The notes under the pieces were generated by a model that saw only the letters and a list, made by a program, of their open reading frames with translations, had not been told where the DNA came from and made no database searches. Below, in pieces: positions 1 through 7,609 of a DNA stretch of 49,592 nucleotides. Origin of the DNA: Lachnospiraceae bacterium (GTDB lineage: Bacteria > Bacillota > Clostridia > Lachnospirales > Lachnospiraceae); contig CAJTCH010000039.1 of NCBI GenBank assembly GCA_910574715.1, forward strand, positions 1 to 49,592, given 5' to 3'. Both the position numbers and the translations under genes were made by a program. Position 1 is the first letter of the stretch; each line of letters begins with the position of its first letter.

Positions 1-1
1 T

Positions 2-79
2 CCCGAATTACGCATAACACAATTAATTCAGGAAATGCAGGAAATGTCAGTAATTGATAAGGATTTACTGGCTTCTTAA
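2..79 (+). other. Frame-2 coding-like fragment, probable upstream part of the HTH-DctP gene
   Basis: The first 75 bases are open in frame 2 from the window edge and read as a plausible helical protein segment ending in DKDLLAS before TAA at 77-79. The next gene is open in frame 3 from base 54 and its peptide LLKHINFLL joins smoothly onto DKDLL if one base is removed around 68-77. I infer that the two frames are one gene split by a single-base insertion, or by a sequencing error. The alternative is simply the end of an upstream gene overlapping the next one. Confidence 0.35.
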
Positions 80-1316
80 GCATATAAACTTTTTACTGTC
101 CAGTAATGATTATATTTTTGAGTATTTGTATTCAAGGTTGGATATCGGTGAACAGGAGAATATGATCCGGGATTTTAAGATCCGGACCGAGCAGTCTGAG
201 ATCATCCGTTCACTTATGATGCCTATGGCGATCCACAATATGAGTCCGAAGATATGCGCGGACGTATTAGGAATCCATATTAATACGATGCAGCAGCGGC
301 TCAAGAAGATGAAGGACAGGCTTGGTATCGATCCGCTCCATGATATCAGGAACCGTGCGCTGATCCATATATATGCGCTGCAGGATCAGAAGAAGATCAT
401 CTGGAATGCAGGTGTGATCGTTCAGCCGGACAGCATTCTGTTTCAGGGGCTTAGTCATCTGTCAGAGATATTAGATAAGAAGAGTAAGGGGATATTTCAA
501 CTGAATATCCATACGGTAGCCACATCAGGCGATAATTTCCGATTGTTCGGCCTGTTGCGGGAGAGAGATCTGGATATGGCGGTGGGCTCTACGATCGGGC
601 TGCGCCAACTGGCAGATATGAAGATATCCGTACTGCAGTATCCGTTTTTATTTGAGTCGGAGGAAGAGGCAAGATTTGTGCTGCAGAATCTTGTTCTTCC
701 GGAGGTTCAGAGCAGTTTAAGCGAGGGAGATGTGCTGTGTTTCGACATCTGGTCCATGGGCTGGCGTTACCTGACCTCGAAGAATGCGCCGATCATAGTG
801 CCGGAGGATATGAAGGGACGAAAGATCCGTATTCTGGCTTCTGACGATATCAAGGAGTATTTTGAAGAGATGGGCGCTGTACCGGTTCAGATCTATTATA
901 ACAATATCCGTGAAGCGCTGGCGTCGGATATGATCGAGTGTCAGGAGAATCCTTACAACAATATCTGGAACATGAGGATATATGAGTACCAGAGATATAT
1001 TACGGAGATGAAGATGTTCTATAGTATGGAGGCGTGCTGTGTCGCACGGCAGTCATGGAGTGAATTAGACCATTCAAAACAGAGCATGCTCAAGGAAGCG
1101 ATCCGTGAAAACAGCAGATGGGTCTTGAAACAGCAGAAAGAGGTCAATCAGCTTGCCAGAAGCAGCCTGCTGAAGGAAGGGCTTGAGATCGTCGTTCCTA
1201 CGGAAGAGGAGATCATGATGTGGAAATATAAAAGCCAGGCCATATATGAGAAAACAAAATACCAGGATTTCTTAAGCAAGATAGAAGCTATGAAATCCCA
1301 TTATCACAGGAGGTAA
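54..1316 (+). CDS. HTH regulator fused to a TRAP-type DctP solute-binding domain, 5' end uncertain
   Basis: About 420 residues are open in this frame. Residues about 50-100 form a helix-turn-helix of the PucR C-terminal type (ICADVLGIHINTMQQRLKKM). The rest, from about residue 115, resembles the DctP/TRAP periplasmic solute-binding fold (RDLDMAVGS, ISVLQYPFLF, WRYLTSKN, VPEDMKGRKIR, MGAVPV, DMIECQENP). There is no signal peptide, so the binding domain should be cytoplasmic and act as an effector sensor for DNA binding; this role is inferred. Glycerate kinase begins 5 bases downstream, so a glycerate-like organic acid is a reasonable guess for the ligand. The TTG at 54 has no clear ribosome site. 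An ATG at 162 with AGGAG close upstream is an alternative start, and a frameshift from the frame-2 fragment is the third option. Confidence 0.7.
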   Translation: MIRIYWLLKHINFLLSSNDYIFEYLYSRLDIGEQENMIRDFKIRTEQSEIIRSLMMPMAIHNMSPKICADVLGIHINTMQQRLKKMKDRLGIDPLHDIRNRALIHIYALQDQKKIIWNAGVIVQPDSILFQGLSHLSEILDKKSKGIFQLNIHTVATSGDNFRLFGLLRERDLDMAVGSTIGLRQLADMKISVLQYPFLFESEEEARFVLQNLVLPEVQSSLSEGDVLCFDIWSMGWRYLTSKNAPIIVPEDMKGRKIRILASDDIKEYFEEMGAVPVQIYYNNIREALASDMIECQENPYNNIWNMRIYEYQRYITEMKMFYSMEACCVARQSWSELDHSKQSMLKEAIRENSRWVLKQQKEVNQLARSSLLKEGLEIVVPTEEEIMMWKYKSQAIYEKTKYQDFLSKIEAMKSHYHRR

Positions 1317-1321
1317 CAGGT

Positions 1322-2452
1322 TTGAAGGTTGTGATTGCAATTGATTCGTTTAAGGGGAGTTTAAGTTCTATGGAGGCGGGAAACGCTGCGAAAGCCGGGA
1401 TCAGAAGAGCCTGCAGCGCGGAGATTATCGTGAAGCCGCTGGCAGACGGCGGAGAGGGAACTACGGAAGCGTTGGTGGAAGGTCTTGGAGGCCGGTATGT
1501 GTCCGCAGAGGTCACAGGTCCGTTGGGAGAGAAGACGAATGCAAGATACGGAATCTTAAGGGACGGGCAGACGGCGGTGCTTGAGATGGCGGAGGCCGCC
1601 GGAATCACACTGGTTGACCGGGAAGAATTAGACCCATATAGAGCGACGACGTACGGCGTGGGGGAGATGATACTGGATGCTGTAAAGCGAGGCTGCCGCA
1701 GGTTCATCATCGGTATCGGCGGAAGCGCGACGACGGAGGGGGGAGCCGGAATGCTCCAGGCTCTGGGCTATGGAATTACAGATGGAGACGGTAAGCCCAT
1801 CAGGCATGGAATCCGAGATCTTGACCAGATCGCACATATTTCTATGGAAAATGTACCGGAAGTATTAAAGGAATGCCAGTTTCAGATTGCCTGTGATGTG
1901 AAAAATCCGCTGTGCGGGGAGACAGGAGCGGTCTGGGTGTACGGTCCTCAGAAGGGAGTCCGGGAAGAGGATAAGCGCATATTCGACAGGAAGCTGCAGC
2001 ATTTCGCGGAAAAGACGGCAGAATATACCGGAACGGACCATAGGCTGACTGAAGGAGCAGGAGCGGCGGGCGGATTGGGATTCGCTTTCTTAAGCTATCT
2101 TCCGAACGTGGAACTGCGACCTGGAATTGATATCGTCATAGAAGCGACCGGGCTTGAACAGGAGCTAAAGGATGCAGATCTTGTAATCACCGGAGAAGGT
2201 CGTCTGGATTTCCAGACAGCCATGGGAAAGGTTCCAGTGGGTGTCGCTCGTCTGGCAAAAAGATATGGAATAAAGGTGCTCGCATTCGCCGGAAGTGTGA
2301 CAAAAGACGCTGCGGAGTGCAATTCGGCGGGGATTGACGCTTTTTTCCCGATCGTACGGGGCGTCACTACGCTGGAGGAGGCCATGGATCCGGAAAATGC
2401 AAAAGAAAATATGGTATTATGCGTGGAGCAGGTGTTTAGGGCGTTTGTATAA
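1322..2452 (+). CDS. glxK: Glycerate kinase (GlxK/GarK family)
   Basis: The 376-residue protein is the normal length for the family that phosphorylates D-glycerate with ATP, feeding it into lower glycolysis. The N terminus (VVIAIDSFKGSLSS), KPLADGGEGTTEAL near residue 40, the IGIGGSATTEGGAGMLQALG segment around residue 135, GAAGGLGFAF near 250 and the VITGEGRLDFQT segment near 285 are family hallmarks. I take TTG at 1322 as the start because AGGAGG lies 7 bases before it and no ATG is suitably placed. It sits 5 bases after the HTH-DctP gene and is probably co-transcribed with it. A hairpin follows at 2483-2509. Whether it yields 2- or 3-phosphoglycerate cannot be read from the sequence. Confidence 0.93.
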   Translation: MKVVIAIDSFKGSLSSMEAGNAAKAGIRRACSAEIIVKPLADGGEGTTEALVEGLGGRYVSAEVTGPLGEKTNARYGILRDGQTAVLEMAEAAGITLVDREELDPYRATTYGVGEMILDAVKRGCRRFIIGIGGSATTEGGAGMLQALGYGITDGDGKPIRHGIRDLDQIAHISMENVPEVLKECQFQIACDVKNPLCGETGAVWVYGPQKGVREEDKRIFDRKLQHFAEKTAEYTGTDHRLTEGAGAAGGLGFAFLSYLPNVELRPGIDIVIEATGLEQELKDADLVITGEGRLDFQTAMGKVPVGVARLAKRYGIKVLAFAGSVTKDAAECNSAGIDAFFPIVRGVTTLEEAMDPENAKENMVLCVEQVFRAFV

Positions 2453-2482
2453 AAGAAGCATCCCTCCAGATTATTGTAAAAC

Positions 2483-2509
2483 GGCGGCTTTGATGAAATC
2501 AAGGCCGCC
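2483..2509. terminator. Hairpin terminator shared by convergent genes
   Basis: A 12-bp stem (GGCGGCTTTGAT against ATCAAGGCCGCC, one T-G wobble) with a GAA loop lies between glxK and the minus-strand surface protein. The minus-strand read-out is followed by GTTTTAC. The plus-strand side has only a short T stretch. It probably ends transcription from both sides. Confidence 0.7.
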
Positions 2510-2568
2510 ATTTAAATAACGAGAAGAGAAACAAAAGTGATTCGTCACATTCCTCAATTGTCATTGAT

Positions 2569-4770
2569 TTAGTTTTCCACTTCCCCGGATCTTCTGGATC
2601 TCCGTATCATGACATAGGAGAAAGCTAAGGCAAGCAACCATATGGTCGGCAGATCATCACCTGTTTTAGGAGCTTTTTGGTTCGCAGCGTTCGTATTCGG
2701 CGTCTGTGACGAAGGCTTCTTGTCAGGTGCGTTCGTCGGCTTGTCTGACGGGTTACTTGACGGCTGATCACCGGGATCGACCGATGGATTATCATCCGGT
2801 TTATCTGACGGTTTATCATCGGGGGTGCCCGATGGCTTATTATCAGGCTTATCCGACGGATCGTTGTCCGGTTGATCCGATGGATCGTTGTCCGGTTGAT
2901 CCGACGGATCTTCATCAGGCTTATCCGACGGGTCGCCGTCGGGATCAACCGGCGGTTCTTCGGTGTCTTCGTCTGCCTGCAATGTCAGACTGGTCTGAGC
3001 CAGACCGTCGGTATAATGGATCTTGACCCTGTGGGTTCCTGCCGTAAGTGTCTGGATGTACTCCGGTTTAAACGTAATGATCGTGGAACCGGATACCGCG
3101 GTATAGTGTTCCTCAGCTACTTCGCTGTCGTCTATCGATACGCTGACAAATTTATCAAAATCCCCGTTGACTCTTATAGTAACGCTGCTATCGCCGTTCT
3201 TGATTACTGTCTGATCTGCTCCCTCGGTGATCTCATAGCTGATCTGTTCAGTAGGAGGAACAGGATTCAGGGCTGCCAGAGCCGCTTCGATTGCGGCGGC
3301 GTATCCGTCCACAACGTCCTGGTCCCAGAAAAGCTTTCCTCTGACTACAGCCTGTACAGCTTCTTCTACGGTCTCAAAATTAGTGTAATCCTCCTTCTTA
3401 AGCGCTTCGGCCTTCTTGACCGCGGCGTCTACGGCGCTGTAATCTGCCTCTGAGAATGTGACGTCATCGGAACCGTTCTGTATATTATCATAAGAAGGCG
3501 CCCCGTTTGAAAGGATGACACCGCCTATATGTATATTCTTTTCGGAAGCGATTCCTCCCTCACCGATCTCTGTCGTACCTCCGGTAATGGAGATACTGCC
3601 TGCCGCGGAAATGCTGTTGTTATTGGCATCGCCGGAGGAAGTGATATCCGAATCCTTTATGGCCAGATCCCCTAAGATGCGAAGACCGCTCTTATTCTGG
3701 CCGGAGACAGCTTTGACCTCAGAATCCGTAATTTCCGCAGGGCCTTTGCAGAAGATTCCTACGTCATTTGTTGTAACCGCATCCACGGAAGAATCCCTGA
3801 TAACAGTATTGTTATCCACAAACAAGGCCGGCCAGTAGCCTTTGACATCCACCTTCGAAGAATCTATGATCTCAAGATCATTGCAGAAGATGCCGTTCGT
3901 TCCGGTTGATACCAGCGTGGCGGAAGAATCGGAAATGGTTATCTTTTTCCCAGCCGCTTGCAGGGCTTGTCCGTCTTGTGCAGAGATATCCAGTACAGAT
4001 CCTCCGGAGATCTCTGTCTTACCGGCGACAACTCCATGCATAGCAGATTCCTTGATTGTAAGGCTGCTGCCAGAGATGTTCAGATTCCCGTAAAAAGAAA
4101 TACCGGTATCCAGTGATTCCATGGTGATACTGGAATTATTGGTCACTGTGAGGGAATCCGCTCCTGACATGTTGATTCCGATACATTTCATATCAGGATC
4201 GGCGAGTGAGTTCATGGCAATCTTTATCTTGGAGTTACTGATCAGATTATCGCTGCCCCAACTTTCAATCCCGTATGCACTGGCATCACTCATTTCGCCG
4301 ATTGCTAATTGCAGTTCCGTATCTCTGATGGTCAGTCCGCCGCCTCGCACATGGATTCCGGCACAGGAAAATTTGGGAAGAGAAGAAGACGGGGCGGTAT
4401 TGATCGAAAGCCTGCCGCCGTTCGTTCCTTTGATCGTTAATGGGTGCTCGCTCCAGATCCCGTAATGCGCGTTGATTGTATTCTCCCCAATTAATTCAAC
4501 AGTTACGCCGGGTTCCGTAATCTCTACCCCATATTGCACAGCGCTTCCAGCAGTGCTTCCGATCACGGCATCGTCAAGTCTTAAGACCTTCGTGTCAGGA
4601 TCGTAGGCTGCAGTACCGCTCCCGCAGGAGACCTGGTGATCCGCCGCCGACAGGATATCGGTTCCGTTTACGGATATCGATCCGCCGGCTGCGGATGCTG
4701 TTTCCGGCCGTATGGCCAACATAAGGCAGAGTGCCAGAAACATAAAAAACAATTTTCTTTTACCTCTCAT
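2569..4770 (-). CDS. Secreted, probably wall-anchored beta-helix surface protein
   Basis: This 733-residue protein starts with a signal peptide (MRGKRK, hydrophobic core, cleavage near TASAAGG around residue 28). Residues about 50-430 are repeated short beta-rich units with N/S/D turns, such as LTIRDTELQL, LTVTNNSSITMES and AEITDSEVKAV, as in parallel beta-helix proteins. A short helical segment and a beta-rich domain follow at about 430-610, with a D/P/S/K-rich linker of DPSDKPD and DPSDQPD repeats at about 620-700. The C terminus carries a degenerate sortase signal (APKTGDD, then a hydrophobic stretch, then RRSRRS). The role is probably adhesion or glycan contact, but no catalytic motif is visible. 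It stands alone between a PucR-type regulator and glxK on the other strand. Confidence 0.82.
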   Translation of the reverse strand: MRGKRKLFFMFLALCLMLAIRPETASAAGGSISVNGTDILSAADHQVSCGSGTAAYDPDTKVLRLDDAVIGSTAGSAVQYGVEITEPGVTVELIGENTINAHYGIWSEHPLTIKGTNGGRLSINTAPSSSLPKFSCAGIHVRGGGLTIRDTELQLAIGEMSDASAYGIESWGSDNLISNSKIKIAMNSLADPDMKCIGINMSGADSLTVTNNSSITMESLDTGISFYGNLNISGSSLTIKESAMHGVVAGKTEISGGSVLDISAQDGQALQAAGKKITISDSSATLVSTGTNGIFCNDLEIIDSSKVDVKGYWPALFVDNNTVIRDSSVDAVTTNDVGIFCKGPAEITDSEVKAVSGQNKSGLRILGDLAIKDSDITSSGDANNNSISAAGSISITGGTTEIGEGGIASEKNIHIGGVILSNGAPSYDNIQNGSDDVTFSEADYSAVDAAVKKAEALKKEDYTNFETVEEAVQAVVRGKLFWDQDVVDGYAAAIEAALAALNPVPPTEQISYEITEGADQTVIKNGDSSVTIRVNGDFDKFVSVSIDDSEVAEEHYTAVSGSTIITFKPEYIQTLTAGTHRVKIHYTDGLAQTSLTLQADEDTEEPPVDPDGDPSDKPDEDPSDQPDNDPSDQPDNDPSDKPDNKPSGTPDDKPSDKPDDNPSVDPGDQPSSNPSDKPTNAPDKKPSSQTPNTNAANQKAPKTGDDLPTIWLLALAFSYVMIRRSRRSGEVEN

Positions 4771-4927
4771 GATTTTACCTTTCTATAATATAAAATGTAT
4801 TATCAGTATATATCATTTCGAGAGTATATACAAGATATATGTTTTAAAGTTTCGGCAATGTACTATCAGGTAGTAACAGTTCAGATACCTTCACTGTTAC
4901 ACTATCAGTATGAATGGGGACGGCGGG
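4771..4927 (-). promoter_or_regulatory. Upstream region of the surface protein gene
   Basis: These 157 AT-rich bases hold the start region of the minus-strand surface protein and the tail of the PucR-type gene. AAAGG lies just ahead of the surface protein ATG on the minus strand. No convincing promoter pair or terminator hairpin was found. Confidence 0.3.
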
Positions 4928-6487
4928 CTACACTTCGTGATCCCCCGCATAGGCCAGCACAAAAGCCACCATAGCCTGCGACCCGTCGCATTCATTTCCC
5001 ATTACGGAGACCGCCTTTTTCACCTTGTTCTGAACCGTGTTCCGGTGAAGGAAGATGGCGTTGGAGGTCTGTCCGATGCTGCGTCCGTTCTCCAGATAGT
5101 GCATAAAGATCTCGCACAGGTCGGTATGGTTCTTCCGGTCGTATCTCTTAAGCACTTCATAGCACGGTGACGTTAGCATTGGAGACGGGACAGATCTTTT
5201 TAATTCCTGTAATATATATGGTACAAATACATCTTTAAACTGGTAGAATTCCCGTGGTTTTTCATCCTTGAGCCGTCCTAAGCGGATGGCTTCGTTGCAC
5301 TGCAGCACTGCGGTCGGCAATTCCATCAGCGAGAAGAAGGTATTGGAGATGCCGCAGGTGTAAGTGATGCCGCCCATACAGTTGCGGAACAGCGTCTCCT
5401 GGTCGGGGGAGAGGAAGCTGCCAAGCTTGTCGGAATCGCTGGTAAAACGAAGTACATACAATGCATTCTGATGGACGAAGGGCTTCCAGCCAGACGCAGC
5501 GTTCCTGAGATTCCAGCTCACGAAGGAGTAGGGCATCTCGGAAATATTCTCATAGCTGACACGTGCAAGACGGAAATATCCTTCCATGGAAAGCCCCGGT
5601 ATGAAACTGATCTGGTCTTCATACTGTTTGCTCGGGGCGTCAGGATGATCCAGGATCTCTGTGAAGAGGGATTCATAGATCTCTGAGGAGGAGCGGCTCT
5701 TGAAGCGTTCCTGCTGGAAATAAAGCATAAGGTTCTCAGAGATGATATTCATCAGATCCAGATAATTGGTCTTGGGATGAATGCTGCACCGGAATACAAG
5801 GGCGTAACCCACGGTGTGTCCGTTCGCGGTAAAACGGTACATCATGCTGTAGTAGCATTCGTGGGTGGTGAGACAGTAGTAGTTGATCAGAGGATTAGCC
5901 GCCTGTTCTGAGGCGGAGATCAGCCCGTCCTGGCGAAGCCTTGTCATGGTATCCGGCGTGACGTATCCGGCGTCTAAGATATCGTCCATGATAGGGTCGT
6001 CGGTTCCCGGGGTCTTCACGTATCCAAGCAGGGAGAAATTCCGGTCCAGTATCACCATGGGGTGTACGATATAGACATTCGTCAGTTCGAGAAGCTCCTT
6101 AAGCGGCCGGTCTTTAAGCAGCGCCAGATGAAAATTCGTATCCCACACTTCAAAATCATGGAAGATGGTCAGCACCTTGTTGAATACGGTGGGGAAGCTG
6201 TCGTTGGAGTACAGCAGTACAAGGGACAGTTCATGGTTGAATTCGTTTAAGTGTGTTTCTCTGTTCTGGCAGACGCACAGGAAGGTGTCTGAATTCGTGA
6301 TCTGATCTGAATATGTACGAAGCATCTCTTCTGACAGGAGATAGAGATACCGCTTGCTGTCTTCCAAAGTGAAGTTAATATCGAAGAATTTGACGCCGTC
6401 ATAGTCGGTGGTCAGGTTGATGTTCTGTGATTCGTACAAACTGTTTGCCGAGAGTTGGTACAGTATTACATTCAATGGTAATTGCAT
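4928..6487 (-). CDS. PucR/CdaR-type transcriptional regulator
   Basis: The 519-residue protein ends with a C-terminal PucR-type helix-turn-helix around residues 460-490 (GRSIGQTSNAIFLHRNTVQN), a family typically sensing purines, sugar diacids or other small metabolites. The N-terminal two thirds have no recognised catalytic residues and look like a ligand-sensing region. It is transcribed divergently from focA and the formate dehydrogenase genes across a 232-base AT-rich gap, which makes it the best candidate for their regulator. That role is inferred from position. The start ATG at 6487 begins MQLPLNVILYQL. Confidence 0.85.
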   Translation of the reverse strand: MQLPLNVILYQLSANSLYESQNINLTTDYDGVKFFDINFTLEDSKRYLYLLSEEMLRTYSDQITNSDTFLCVCQNRETHLNEFNHELSLVLLYSNDSFPTVFNKVLTIFHDFEVWDTNFHLALLKDRPLKELLELTNVYIVHPMVILDRNFSLLGYVKTPGTDDPIMDDILDAGYVTPDTMTRLRQDGLISASEQAANPLINYYCLTTHECYYSMMYRFTANGHTVGYALVFRCSIHPKTNYLDLMNIISENLMLYFQQERFKSRSSSEIYESLFTEILDHPDAPSKQYEDQISFIPGLSMEGYFRLARVSYENISEMPYSFVSWNLRNAASGWKPFVHQNALYVLRFTSDSDKLGSFLSPDQETLFRNCMGGITYTCGISNTFFSLMELPTAVLQCNEAIRLGRLKDEKPREFYQFKDVFVPYILQELKRSVPSPMLTSPCYEVLKRYDRKNHTDLCEIFMHYLENGRSIGQTSNAIFLHRNTVQNKVKKAVSVMGNECDGSQAMVAFVLAYAGDHEV

Positions 6488-6719
6488 AACTTATTCCCCT
6501 AAAATTAAAATTGTGTTAAAATATTAGCAGGATTGACGTTCTTTTGTCAAACTACTGTGTGATCGTAAAAAATCACCATTTTATTATAGAATAGCATAAT
6601 AAATGTGCATTATGCATAGATAATCGACAAAAAAATGTTTTTTTTCACATACAAAAATCTGGTAAATAATTTTATGATTGTATAGGTTGAAAAAGAAATG
6701 AAAAGGGAGGGATGCAATT
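6488..6719. promoter_or_regulatory. Divergent regulatory region between PucR-type regulator and focA
   Basis: The gap is very AT-rich. It contains a perfect 11-base dyad TGCATTATGCA (6606-6616), a possible operator, and a TATGAT hexamer (6673-6678) that could be the focA -10 box. The matching -35 is poor, which would suit activator-dependent expression. GGGAGGG lies about 8 bases before the focA ATG. Confidence 0.45.
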
Positions 6720-7547
6720 ATGAATTTATTTACACCGGCCGAGGTGGCAAAAAATTATATTGCAACAGGAAAAGCGAAAGTGAATACACCGGTCAGTAAG
6801 ATGTTTGTTCTGGCGATTCTTGCAGGTGCGTTCATTGCAGTAGGAGGTGTGGGAGCTACGACGGTGGCAGTGTCAGTCCCGCTTGCGTCAGTCGGGAAAT
6901 TTGTCGGGGCGTGTGTGTTCCCGGGAGGGCTTAGCATGGTGCTTCTTGCCGGAAGCGAGTTATTTACCGGCAATACGCTGCTTGTGATCCCGCTTCTGGA
7001 AAAGGAGATCAGCCCGGCGGGAATGCTGAAGAACTGGGTCGTCGTATACCTGGGTAATATCGTCGGCGGATTCCTGATCGCGGCTGGCATCGTGTATTCA
7101 CACCAGGTCAGCTTATTCGGCAATCAGATGGCGGTCTCGGTTCTGTCTACGGCGGCGGGGAAATGTACGATGCCGTTTGGCGACGCACTGATCAAGGGAA
7201 TCTTATGTAATTTCCTGGTATGTATAGCGGTGTGGATCTCTTTTGCGGCGAAGGATGTTGCGGGAAAGATCGCGGGGTTATTTTTCCCGATCATGATGTT
7301 CGTGCTGTGCGGATTCGAGCATAGCGTGGCCAATATGTACTACATCAGCGCGGGGCTTTTTGCAAAAGGGATTCCAGAGTATGCCGAAGCGGCGGCAGAA
7401 GCCGGGGTGAATCTTGACGCGGTCACCTGGGGCGGATTCTTCGGGGGCAATCTGCTTCCGGTGACCATCGGCAACATCATCGGCGGCGCGATCTGTGTCG
7501 GATGCGCGTACTGGTTCGTCTATCTGCGCAAGGGACAGGCGAAGTAG
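6720..7547 (+). CDS. focA: Formate/nitrite transporter family channel (FocA-like)
   Basis: The 275-residue membrane protein has the six-helix layout of the FNT family. Signature stretches include GGVGATTVAV near residue 42, GACVFPGGLSMVLLAGSELF near 63-82, NFLVCIAVWISFAAKD near 160 and GFEHSVANMYY near 200. FNT proteins are pentameric inner-membrane channels for formate or related monovalent anions. Its place as first gene before a formate dehydrogenase operon supports formate as the substrate, importing or balancing formate for the enzyme downstream. Confidence 0.93.
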   Translation: MNLFTPAEVAKNYIATGKAKVNTPVSKMFVLAILAGAFIAVGGVGATTVAVSVPLASVGKFVGACVFPGGLSMVLLAGSELFTGNTLLVIPLLEKEISPAGMLKNWVVVYLGNIVGGFLIAAGIVYSHQVSLFGNQMAVSVLSTAAGKCTMPFGDALIKGILCNFLVCIAVWISFAAKDVAGKIAGLFFPIMMFVLCGFEHSVANMYYISAGLFAKGIPEYAEAAAEAGVNLDAVTWGGFFGGNLLPVTIGNIIGGAICVGCAYWFVYLRKGQAK

Positions 7548-7609
7548 AGAGGATATTATGAGGAAAGAGAAGTAATTATTTTACATATTTCTAGAAGGGA
7601 GAAACAAGA

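Noticed and set aside
2872..2925. Tandem DNA repeats considered as a CRISPR array or mobile repeat
   Set aside because: They encode the in-frame DPSDQPD linker repeats of the surface protein and have no spacers.
2706..3453. Overlapping plus-strand frames opposite the D/P/S/K repeat region of the surface protein
   Set aside because: Repetitive DNA keeps all frames open; the minus strand has signal peptide, helix repeats and sorting signal.
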